Below, in pieces: positions 1 to 6,590 of a DNA stretch of 20,262 nucleotides. Source of the DNA: Flavobacteriales bacterium (GTDB taxonomy: Bacteria; Bacteroidota; Bacteroidia; Flavobacteriales; TMED113); assembly GCA_002696965.1 (NCBI GenBank), contig NZUB01000012.1:1-20262 (forward strand). The letters run 5' to 3'. The notes beneath the pieces are model-generated. The model was not told the DNA's origin. It ran no database searches and saw nothing but the letters and a program-made list of their open reading frames with translations. The first letter of the stretch is position 1. Each line of letters starts with the position of its first letter. The position numbers were made by a program, and so were the translations under genes.

Positions 1-848
1 GACTTAAAAGTGGTGACCAAATTGAGATTATTAGTTCAAGTAAACAAACACCAAAAGAAAATTGGCTTGATTTTGTTGTCACAGCTAAGGCGAGAAATAA
101 AATTAAAAATTCTCTGAAGCAAGAAAAAAAACAAATTGCTCAAGATGGCAAAGAAACTTTAATTCGAAAATTAAAACATTTGAAAATATTTTTTTCTGAA
201 GCTACAGTAAATGAGCTTCAAATATATTTTGAATTAAATGATAGCTTAGAACTATTTTACAGAGTAGGAATTGGAAAAATTTCCAATGAACAACTCAAAG
301 ATTTTAAAAAGAATAGAGATAGTTGGTATGATTTTATTAAATCAAAATTTATAAGAAAAAATAAACAGGAAACACCTGTTGTAAAGGAAGAAAAAAATAA
401 ATTACTAGTCTTTGGAGAAGAAGATGAAGTTTTAGATTATAAAATTGCTACATGCTGTCAACCAATATCTGGAGACAAAGTATTTGGTTTTGTTACTATA
501 AAGGACGGGATAAAAATCCATGCTGTATCTTGTCCTAATTCAATTAGACTACGTGCTAATTTTTCATACAGAATAATAAACTGTAAATGGAAAAATATCA
601 ATAGCATTGATTTTGATGCACTAATTGAAATAAAAGGTATTGATTCTGTCGGACTTGTAAATAAAATCACTAATATTATATCAAGCCATATGAATGTTAA
701 CATGAAATTAGTTAATTTTAATAGTGATGATGGACTTTTTTACGGACGTATAACACTGCTTGTAAAAAATAATACACACCTGCAAAAGGTTATGAAGCAA
801 ATACTAAAAATAGAGGGAGTTAACACAGTTAACAGGATTAAAGAATAA
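1..848 (+). CDS. RelA/SpoT-family (p)ppGpp synthetase/hydrolase, C-terminal part (5' end outside window)
   Basis: This is the C-terminal half of a long RSH protein that makes and/or degrades the alarmone (p)ppGpp. The frame (first full codon at base 3) is open to the left edge, so the catalytic hydrolase and synthetase domains lie outside the window. About 281 residues are visible. The first ~45 (LKSGDQIEII, WLDFVVTAKAR) are the end of the TGS region and the start of the helical linker. A CC/zinc-finger-like RIS module follows at about fragment residues 145-185, with CCQPISGD, a histidine in KIHAVSC and a second cysteine. A C-terminal ACT domain occupies about residues 209-281 (IEIKGIDSVGLVNKI). 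The TTG at 180 is not a start, because homology continues upstream. The fur-type gene begins three bases after the stop. Whether the enzyme is a hydrolase, a synthetase or both cannot be judged here. Confidence 0.95.
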   Translation, partial: LKSGDQIEIISSSKQTPKENWLDFVVTAKARNKIKNSLKQEKKQIAQDGKETLIRKLKHLKIFFSEATVNELQIYFELNDSLELFYRVGIGKISNEQLKDFKKNRDSWYDFIKSKFIRKNKQETPVVKEEKNKLLVFGEEDEVLDYKIATCCQPISGDKVFGFVTIKDGIKIHAVSCPNSIRLRANFSYRIINCKWKNINSIDFDALIEIKGIDSVGLVNKITNIISSHMNVNMKLVNFNSDDGLFYGRITLLVKNNTHLQKVMKQILKIEGVNTVNRIKE

Positions 849-851
849 AAA

Positions 852-1280
852 ATGAATGAGACGGAATTATTAAATAAATACTTAAAAGCAAATAATTTAA
901 GACAAACACCTGAGAGATATATTGTTCTAAAATATATTTATAAAATCAATAATCATTTTGATATCGATTATTTATATAGTTTTATTAATCAAAAAGAGAA
1001 AATTAGTAAAGCTACGATTTACAATAATATCGAAGTTTTTATAAAAGCAAAACTAGTTAAACAATTACAATTCAATAATAGTAAAGTATTGTACGAAAAG
1101 TCTTTACAAAAGATACAACATGACCATTTAATTTGTAATCAGTGTGGAAAAATCAATGAATTTTGTGACCCAAGAATTCAAAATATTTTAGCAGGTATTG
1201 AAAAAACAACTAACTTTCAAATACAAAGCCATTCATTAAATGTCTTTGGAAATTGTAATAATAAAAACTGTAGTAAATGA
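852..1280 (+). CDS. Fur-family metal-dependent transcriptional repressor
   Basis: A 142-residue Fur-superfamily regulator, a normal length for the family. Residues 1-85 form the winged-helix DNA-binding half, with NNLRQTPERYIVLKYI and the recognition-helix signature ISKATIYNNIEVF. The C-terminal half carries the metal and dimerisation signature HDHLICNQCGKINEF. The structural-zinc cysteines are present as CNQC and as a C-terminal CNNKNC, so a structural Zn site is expected. Fur (iron), Zur (zinc) and PerR (peroxide) cannot be told apart from these motifs, so no symbol is given. It starts with ATG three bases after the RelA/SpoT stop. Its last bases overlap the purA start (ATGA at 1277-1280), so it is almost certainly co-transcribed and translationally coupled. 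I saw no obvious Fur-box-like operator in the window. Confidence 0.93.
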   Translation: MNETELLNKYLKANNLRQTPERYIVLKYIYKINNHFDIDYLYSFINQKEKISKATIYNNIEVFIKAKLVKQLQFNNSKVLYEKSLQKIQHDHLICNQCGKINEFCDPRIQNILAGIEKTTNFQIQSHSLNVFGNCNNKNCSK

Positions 1281-2542
1281 GTGTTGATGTATTATTAGGC
1301 CTACAATGGGGAGATGAAGGAAAAGGTAAAATTGTTGATTTTATCAGTAAAAAATATGACGTAATCGCTAGATTTCAAGGAGGGCCAAATGCAGGTCATA
1401 CAATTTACATTAATCAAAAAAAACATGTATTACATACCGTCCCATCTGGTATTTTTAATAAAAATGTTCAAAATATTATTGGTAATGGTGTGGTAATTGA
1501 TCCAGTAACACTGGCTAAAGAACTAAGCCAATTAGAAAAGATTGGTATTGATTATAGAAAAAATTTATTTATCTCTCGTAAAGCACATTTAATTATTCCA
1601 ACTCATAAACACCTTGATGCAGCTTCAGAGCTAGCAAAAGGAAAAAAAAAGATTGGATCAACACTACGTGGTATTACACCAACATACATGGATAAAACGG
1701 GTAGAAATGGTCTAAGAATTGGAGATATTGAACTTCAAGGTTTTAATGAAAAGTTTAACAACCTAACAAATAAGCATAAAACATTACTTCAATATTATAA
1801 TTATGAAAATGACATTAGCAATGATATTGAAATATGGATGGATTCAATAAATAAAATTCAAGAAATACAGTTTATTGATAGTGAATATTTTTTAAATGAA
1901 AAATTAAAGCAAAATAAAAAAATACTCGCTGAGGGAGCACAGGGTACTCTATTAGATTTAGATTTTGGAACCTACCCTTTTGTAACATCATCAAATACTA
2001 TTTCTGCTGGAGCTTGTAATGGTCTAGGAATAGCACCGAATAAAATTAAAAATGTAATTGGCATTTTTAAAGCATATTGTACAAGAGTGGGAAATGGACC
2101 TTTTCCTACTGAACTAAAAGGTCAAATAGGTGACGAAATAGCCACTAAAGGTAATGAGTTTGGCTCAACAACTGGAAGAGCCCGGAGATGTGGGTGGATT
2201 GACCTACCTGCTCTAAAATATGCAATTAACATAAATGGAATTACAGAACTCAGTATGATGAAATCAGATGTATTAAGTGGTTTTGAAAAGATAAAAGTTT
2301 GTGTAGCATATAATTATATGGGAGAGGAGATCACACACCTACCCTATAATTTAAATCAAAATTTACTACAGCCAAAATATGTAACTCTAGATGGTTGGGA
2401 TCAAGACATTTCAGGTATTACGTCAAAAGAGGAGATACCAACAACTTTTAACAAATTTATTCTATTCTTAGAAAATGAATTACAAGTTCCCATTTCGATA
2501 ATATCCATAGGTCCTGATAGATCTCAAACAATTTTTAGATGA
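1277..2542 (+). CDS. purA: Adenylosuccinate synthetase
   Basis: PurA joins IMP and aspartate using GTP, the first committed step from IMP to AMP, in the cytoplasm. The 421-residue length is standard. The N-terminal GTP/IMP loop reads QWGDEGKGKIVD (residues 10-21). It is followed by FQGGPNAGHT with the catalytic His41, GNGVVIDP, the middle signature LAEGAQGTLLDLDFGTYPF, and the late signature GSTTGRARRCGW that contacts the substrates. The start ATG overlaps the fur-type stop as ATGA, and the purA stop overlaps the next gene's start in the same way (2539-2542), so this is the interior of a tight operon. In other bacteria (p)ppGpp inhibits PurA, so its linkage to a RelA/SpoT gene makes physiological sense, although direct control is not shown by the sequence. 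Confidence 0.98.
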   Translation: MSVDVLLGLQWGDEGKGKIVDFISKKYDVIARFQGGPNAGHTIYINQKKHVLHTVPSGIFNKNVQNIIGNGVVIDPVTLAKELSQLEKIGIDYRKNLFISRKAHLIIPTHKHLDAASELAKGKKKIGSTLRGITPTYMDKTGRNGLRIGDIELQGFNEKFNNLTNKHKTLLQYYNYENDISNDIEIWMDSINKIQEIQFIDSEYFLNEKLKQNKKILAEGAQGTLLDLDFGTYPFVTSSNTISAGACNGLGIAPNKIKNVIGIFKAYCTRVGNGPFPTELKGQIGDEIATKGNEFGSTTGRARRCGWIDLPALKYAININGITELSMMKSDVLSGFEKIKVCVAYNYMGEEITHLPYNLNQNLLQPKYVTLDGWDQDISGITSKEEIPTTFNKFILFLENELQVPISIISIGPDRSQTIFR

Positions 2543-3987
2543 AACAAAAGGTGAATTCTTATAATTTATTTTTTGTTGCTTTAATTTTAATTTACTCAAA
2601 CACAGTTTTGGGGCAAAAAGAAATTCGTGTTATTGAATCAAATAAATTAGAACAGATTAAAATAAATGACACAATTTTTCAAAAATTTTGTGGTGATGTC
2701 ATGATAGAGTACTCTAACTTAAAGATTAAATGTGATACTATTATGATTGATGAACATAAAGATTATGTTACAGGATGGGGCAGTGTGTCTTTTTTTAATG
2801 ACACTCTTAATTGTTCAAGTGATTCAATTAAAATATATCAAGAATTAAATCAAATTATGTTTTACCAAAATAGTGAATTAAATAAAAAAAAACTATCTAT
2901 TAATGGAAACAAAATTAAGTATGATTTTGAAAAAGAAATTATACAATACTGGGGTAAGGGCAATGTTCAAAATAATGATTATAATATATCAAGCGATGAA
3001 TTAATTTACTATGTAAAAGATAATAGATTCATATTCTCACAGAATATCAAATTGCTTAATGATAATATTACAATTAATACAAATAACATGACCAATACAG
3101 ATAGCTTAATTAATTTTTCAGGACCAACCAAAATTAATTACGAAAATACTGTTATTGAATGTCAAAAAGGTCATTTGCAACACTCAACAAACATGGAGAT
3201 ATTTGATGGGTTAACTATTTCTTCTGATACTACAATAATTAAAGCGAATTACCTTAAGAGGAATAACAATAAAAATTATTTTAAGGATAATATATCAATT
3301 CAAATCAATAATAATACATACATCTATGGTAACAAACTAATTCAAGAAAATGATATTTCTACAATAAATTCAAATAGTTATGTAAAATTAATAAGTGATT
3401 CAGATTCAACTATCATTTTCGGTGACACCATTATAATAAATGATAAAAATGAATACGCCGAAATTAAAAAAAACATCATACTACATGGAAATGAATTAAA
3501 TGGAAAGTGTGAACAATTAACCTTCAATTCGAATTACACAAAAATTAAAATGATAGATGATCCCGTGTTATGGGTCAAAGAGGTACAAGTAACTGGCGAT
3601 GAAATTGATCTATACTGTGTAAATAATCAACTTGATAGTATATATATCGCTAAAAATCCTTTTATAATAGCCCCCGAAGACTCGATAAATTGTTACCATC
3701 AGATAAAAGGAAATAGTTTAGAGGGTAATTTTGTTCAAAACAAAATTGATTGTATAAAAATAAAAGGAAATGGTGTAATGAAATATTTTTATGATACTAA
3801 TAAACTAATCGGAATCAATAATGTTAATTCAGGAAATATTAACTTAATATTTAATAAAAATAATTTACAGGAAGTTAAATGTAGTCAAGATATTGAATCT
3901 AATTACATTGAAGTGAAAAAAGAAGAATTAGATACATACAAAAGGGAAATTATATATCTAAATGGCTTTAATTTGAGAAAAAAGTAA
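2539..3987 (+). CDS. OstA/LptA-like periplasmic LPS-transport protein
   Basis: A 482-residue exported protein of the Bacteroidota OstA-like family. These proteins are built from LptA-type beta-jellyroll repeats and are thought to act in the periplasmic bridge that carries lipopolysaccharide to the LptD translocon. A signal peptide is evident: lysines at the N-terminus, a hydrophobic core FFVALILIYSNTV, and a likely cut near LGQKE. The rest is Asn/Ile/Asp-rich beta-repeat sequence with recurrent patterns such as IKINDTIFQKFCGDVMI, IKYDFEKEIIQYWGKGNV and LTFNSNYTKIKMIDDPVLW. The C-terminus IIYLNGFNLRKK resembles the usual end of the family. The start overlaps the purA stop as ATGA. It is the last gene of the operon and is followed by a weak hairpin. 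The partner lptD gene is at 9998 in a separate unit. The family assignment is good; the exact role is inferred. Confidence 0.8.
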   Translation: MKQKVNSYNLFFVALILIYSNTVLGQKEIRVIESNKLEQIKINDTIFQKFCGDVMIEYSNLKIKCDTIMIDEHKDYVTGWGSVSFFNDTLNCSSDSIKIYQELNQIMFYQNSELNKKKLSINGNKIKYDFEKEIIQYWGKGNVQNNDYNISSDELIYYVKDNRFIFSQNIKLLNDNITINTNNMTNTDSLINFSGPTKINYENTVIECQKGHLQHSTNMEIFDGLTISSDTTIIKANYLKRNNNKNYFKDNISIQINNNTYIYGNKLIQENDISTINSNSYVKLISDSDSTIIFGDTIIINDKNEYAEIKKNIILHGNELNGKCEQLTFNSNYTKIKMIDDPVLWVKEVQVTGDEIDLYCVNNQLDSIYIAKNPFIIAPEDSINCYHQIKGNSLEGNFVQNKIDCIKIKGNGVMKYFYDTNKLIGINNVNSGNINLIFNKNNLQEVKCSQDIESNYIEVKKEELDTYKREIIYLNGFNLRKK

Positions 3988-4002
3988 TATATAAAAACTA
4001 CG

Positions 4003-4029
4003 TTTTCTTCTCTTTTACAGAGAAGAAAA
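4003..4029 (+). terminator. Weak hairpin after the OstA-like gene
   Basis: An 11-base perfect inverted repeat (TTTTCTTCTCT / AGAGAAGAAAA) with a 5-base loop starts 16 bases after the stop codon. It is AT-rich and is not followed at once by a T-run; the nearest T-run is about 13 bases further on. It may mark the end of the RelA/SpoT-fur-purA operon or protect the transcript 3' end, but it is not a classic intrinsic terminator. Confidence 0.45.
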
Positions 4030-4084
4030 TCTTATAAACAGTGTTTTTTTAATAAAAAAAGTGGAATAAAACATAAAAAAGTTC

Positions 4085-4112
4085 TTGTTGTAGATTTTTT
4101 AATATATATTTG
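4085..4112 (+). promoter_or_regulatory. Bacteroidota-type promoter for the outer-membrane barrel gene
   Basis: TTG at 4085-4087, a 17-base spacer, then TATATTTG at 4105-4112, which matches the Bacteroidota sigma consensus TTG / TAnnTTTG. The predicted start of transcription is near 4118-4120, leaving an untranslated leader of about 31-33 bases before the ATG at 4151. The leader lacks a Shine-Dalgarno sequence and is A/T-rich just before the start, as is usual for highly translated genes in this phylum. Confidence 0.65.
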
Positions 4113-4150
4113 TCCCTGTTAACTAAGAAAATTATATAATTATTATTACT

Positions 4151-4852
4151 ATGAAAAAGTTTATTTTAATGTTTGCTACTTTATGTTTGATAACATTTTC
4201 AGCAAACTCACAAACAAAGAAAGGAACTGTTCTTTTAGGTGCAGGAAGTCAATTTTCTGAAACTGAATGGACAGATTGGAGTATTACTCCAAGAGTTGGA
4301 TATTTTATCCAAGATGGTTTAGCAATTGGTGCTGAAATTCATTTCGACACTGATGATGAGTATTTTCCAGCATTCGCGGGATATTTAACTCCATCTGCTA
4401 CATCACCAAGTGGATTCGTTGTTACTGGCGAGCACGCTGATTATACACTTACAAATAACGCAAGAATGTTTGGAGTATTCGCAAGATACTATGCAGCTAG
4501 AAATCTATTTATGGAGGTTAGCTTAAATAGTGGAACTACTCAAACTGAAAGATGGGCAGAAGATGTTCCAGTATTCGACATTAATGGTAACGTATCAGAA
4601 GAAGATATGGTTCTACAAACTAGAACTCAGTCATCTCACGTAAGATTTGGTATGGGTTATACATTAGTATGGAGAGAGCATTTTGCTGTTGAACCATTTG
4701 TACATTTAGATTTAATTGTTGATGGAGAAGCAGTTACTCCAGCACAAGAAGATCCTATATTAGGTACAACTGTTGGTATGATGGGTTCTGAAACTACTGA
4801 TCTTTCTGGTTCAGAGTTTATTGCAGGTATCAACTTTAGCTTATTCTTTTAA
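4151..4852 (+). CDS. Outer-membrane beta-barrel protein
   Basis: A 233-residue exported protein. A signal peptide is clear (MKKFILMFATLCLITFSANSQT), with cleavage probably after the SANS/SQ region. The mature part alternates short hydrophobic/aromatic strands with polar loops: GTVLLGAGSQFSETEW, WSITPRVGYFI, GLAIGAEIHFD, MFGVFARYYA, LFMEVSLNSG, HVRFGMGYTLVW and FAVEPFVHLDLIV. The protein ends in GINFSLFF, a terminal phenylalanine typical of barrels inserted by BamA. An eight-stranded barrel is plausible from the number of strands. Codon choice and base composition look less extremely AT-rich than in the neighbours, and the gene has its own good promoter and a strong terminator, which suggests an abundant protein. 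Its ligand or structural role is unknown. Confidence 0.82.
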   Translation: MKKFILMFATLCLITFSANSQTKKGTVLLGAGSQFSETEWTDWSITPRVGYFIQDGLAIGAEIHFDTDDEYFPAFAGYLTPSATSPSGFVVTGEHADYTLTNNARMFGVFARYYAARNLFMEVSLNSGTTQTERWAEDVPVFDINGNVSEEDMVLQTRTQSSHVRFGMGYTLVWREHFAVEPFVHLDLIVDGEAVTPAQEDPILGTTVGMMGSETTDLSGSEFIAGINFSLFF

Positions 4853-4874
4853 TAAGTAGTAAGTATCTGAAAAC

Positions 4875-4904
4875 AAAAAGGCTCCTTCGGGAGCCTTTTT
4901 TTTT
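4875..4904. terminator. Strong bidirectional intrinsic terminator with UUCG loop
   Basis: An 11-base stem (AAAAAGGCTCC at 4875-4885 and GGAGCCTTTTT at 4890-4900) is closed by the very stable C(UUCG)G tetraloop and followed by T's to 4904. It lies 22 bases after the barrel gene's stop. Read on the minus strand it gives the same stem followed by T5, so it can also end the six-gene operon whose last stop is at 4918. Confidence 0.93.
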
Positions 4905-4917
4905 CTACTAATTGAAG

Positions 4918-5385
4918 CTAGTTTAAATATCTTTTCAACCAACTTTCTTTGACAGGTATTTTCCAATGATTCTCGAAGTCTGATTTAGTTTGCACTAAAT
5001 TATTATAAACTATAGTATTCGGAGAAATAAAAAGTTTAAAATCAGTGATTGTTATTAATTTAGTTGTCACCTTATCAAGGTAGGCAATATTATTACGATT
5101 AAAAAAATCAATATCAAATCTAATACCAATTGATTTAATTAACCCAACTAATGAATCAATAGAACAACCACTAGTTTGATATGAAGATTCATCAATAAAA
5201 AAACATAAAAAATAATTAAATACTTTAAATGCATTACGAACAGGCTTGCCATGAGTTACCCAATTGTGAGAAAATTCATCTAAATGTTGTGTAATTATCA
5301 GTAATTCTTTCTCTTTAATCTCTCTGTTAGATTGATAAATAAATACTTTTGAATTGCTTGGAAGTTTTGAATAAGGAATAAGCAT
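4918..5385 (-). CDS. Conserved flavobacterial protein of unknown function (often mislabelled ABC transporter ATPase)
   Basis: A 155-residue soluble protein with no signal peptide or membrane segment. From memory it matches a small family common in Flavobacteriia, with conserved blocks LPSNSKVFIYQSNR near the N-terminus, DEFSHNWVTHG (about 36-46), FIDESSYQTSGCSIDS (about 63-78) and a C-terminal NLVQTKSDFENHW..PVKESWLKRY. Genome annotations often call this family 'ABC transporter ATPase', but no Walker A (GxxxxGKS/T), Walker B or ABC signature is present, so that name is not supported. It starts one base after the CCG-protein stop and is the last gene of the operon, just before the bidirectional terminator. 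The invariant-looking Cys and Ser/Asp in SGCSIDS could be a functional site, but no function is known to me. Confidence 0.8.
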   Translation of the reverse strand: MLIPYSKLPSNSKVFIYQSNREIKEKELLIITQHLDEFSHNWVTHGKPVRNAFKVFNYFLCFFIDESSYQTSGCSIDSLVGLIKSIGIRFDIDFFNRNNIAYLDKVTTKLITITDFKLFISPNTIVYNNLVQTKSDFENHWKIPVKESWLKRYLN

Positions 5386-5386
5386 T

Positions 5387-6166
5387 TTATAAATTTTGTG
5401 ATTTTACAATCAACTCAGCAATATCTAACACATCAACAGATCCCTCAGCTAAAAACTTCACACCGTCGGTAATCATTGTATTACAAAAAGCACATGCGGT
5501 TGCTATTGTCTTGGCTTTAGTATTCATTGCCTCCTGAGTCCTATTGATATTAATGTCCTGCGTGCCCTTTTCTGGCTCTTTAAACATTTGAGCTCCTCCA
5601 GCCCCACAACAAAAAGAAGTGCGCTTAAAGCGCTTCATTTCAACTAGTTCAACTCCCATAGCTTTTAACAACTCTCTAGGGGTGTTAAAAATACCATTTC
5701 CTCTGCCCAAGTAACATGGATCATGATAAGTAATCTTCATGCCCTTTAAATTATCTGAAAGAATTAAACGCTTATCTTGAATTAATTCAGAAATAAATTC
5801 TGTATGATGTAATACTTCGTATACACCGCCTAAATCTTTATATTCATTTTTTAATGTATTATAATCATGAGGACAAGTTGTAACAATACGAGTAATGTTG
5901 TATGAATTTAAAATCTCAATATTCATTAATGCTTGCATTTGAAAAAGAAATTCATTGCCGGCACGTTTAGCTACATCACCACTTGCAGACTCTTCTGTTC
6001 CTAATACACCAAAATTTACTTTTGCATGATTCATAATTTTAACAAAAGAACGTGTTATTTTTTTTGCTCTATCATCAAAACTACCAGCTGATCCAACCCA
6101 ATATAATATTTCAGCATTTTCACCCTGCGCAACTAAATCAGACATTGTTTTTACTGTTATCCCCAT
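5387..6166 (-). CDS. CCG-domain (HdrB/LldE-like) Fe-S protein with a degraded first module
   Basis: A 259-residue soluble protein with the two-module CCG architecture of heterodisulfide-reductase subunit B and LldE/GlpC-type proteins, which bind a special Fe-S cluster and pass electrons. The second module is complete: DPCYLGR (Cys151), FCCGAGGA (Cys186-Cys187) and CAFC (Cys225, Cys228). In the first module the equivalent positions read WVGSAGSFD (Ser26), EESASGD (Ala61) and CPHD (Cys98, Asp101). Family members, as I recall them, have WVGCAG, ESCTGD and CPHC. It lies one base after the HAD gene and shares an operon with the membrane Fe-S protein, its probable electron partner. The substrate is unknown. 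The family call is firm; the loss of the first cluster is inferred from residues. Confidence 0.9.
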   Translation of the reverse strand: MGITVKTMSDLVAQGENAEILYWVGSAGSFDDRAKKITRSFVKIMNHAKVNFGVLGTEESASGDVAKRAGNEFLFQMQALMNIEILNSYNITRIVTTCPHDYNTLKNEYKDLGGVYEVLHHTEFISELIQDKRLILSDNLKGMKITYHDPCYLGRGNGIFNTPRELLKAMGVELVEMKRFKRTSFCCGAGGAQMFKEPEKGTQDININRTQEAMNTKAKTIATACAFCNTMITDGVKFLAEGSVDVLDIAELIVKSQNL

Positions 6167-6167
6167 A

Positions 6168-6590
6168 TTATTTAAAAACCTGAATTTTTACATTTTTTTC
6201 TACTAAATCAGTGAATTTTCCATCATACCTTGTAGCTCGAACCATATGATTATCTATCCAATGATAATTACCTCCTCTGGGCTTCTCCATTAATAAACCA
6301 TGATATTTAAAACCATGTTTTTTTAACCACTTTTCAGTAACACATCTATGAGACTCTAATCTTGATGTGAAAAACGTAATGATATGACCCTGATTATACC
6401 ACTTATTTAATGTCTTTAAAGCTTCTGGATAAACATCTGCTGTAGACATTCTATCGGGTTGCTCATTAGGGATATCATCACAAATAGTTCCGTCAATATC
6501 AATGAGATAATTTTTTACATCTTCTGGTAAAACAGGACTGATTTTATATCCCTTGATAGTCTTATTTATTAATTTAATCTTATTCGTCAT
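6168..6590 (-). CDS. Small HAD-superfamily phosphatase-like protein
   Basis: A 140-residue cytoplasmic protein with all four HAD-phosphatase motifs: motif I LIDIDGTI (nucleophile Asp31, acid/base Asp33), motif II FFTSR (Thr75), motif III Lys103 in MEKPRGG, and motif IV HWIDNH (Asp113). The cap region is minimal, so it may act on a large or exposed phosphoester. Close relatives in Bacteroidota are often named 'phosphoheptose isomerase', but the residues support a phosphatase fold and not a SIS-domain isomerase. The start codon lies 11 bases inside the end of the upstream Fe-S gene, and its stop is one base from the CCG gene, so it is co-translated with the redox pair. The substrate is unknown. 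Confidence 0.85.
   Translation of the reverse strand: MTNKIKLINKTIKGYKISPVLPEDVKNYLIDIDGTICDDIPNEQPDRMSTADVYPEALKTLNKWYNQGHIITFFTSRLESHRCVTEKWLKKHGFKYHGLLMEKPRGGNYHWIDNHMVRATRYDGKFTDLVEKNVKIQVFK

Noticed and set aside
180..182. TTG at 180 as the start of a short 222-residue ACT-domain regulator.
   Set aside because: The same frame is open to the left edge and the upstream residues match the RelA/SpoT TGS and linker region, so this is an internal codon of a larger gene.
458..703. Minus-strand open frame of 81 codons across the RelA/SpoT ACT region.
   Set aside because: It lies wholly antisense to well-conserved coding sequence, has no family resemblance and no promoter; it is a by-product of codon bias.
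2539..3987. Asn/Ile-rich repetitive translation considered as an adhesin or surface-repeat protein.
   Set aside because: No cell-surface sorting signal; the repeat pattern, signal peptide and C-terminal end fit the OstA/LptA-like family better.
4918..5385. ABC transporter ATPase, the name often attached to this family.
   Set aside because: No Walker A, Walker B or signature motif can be found in 155 residues.
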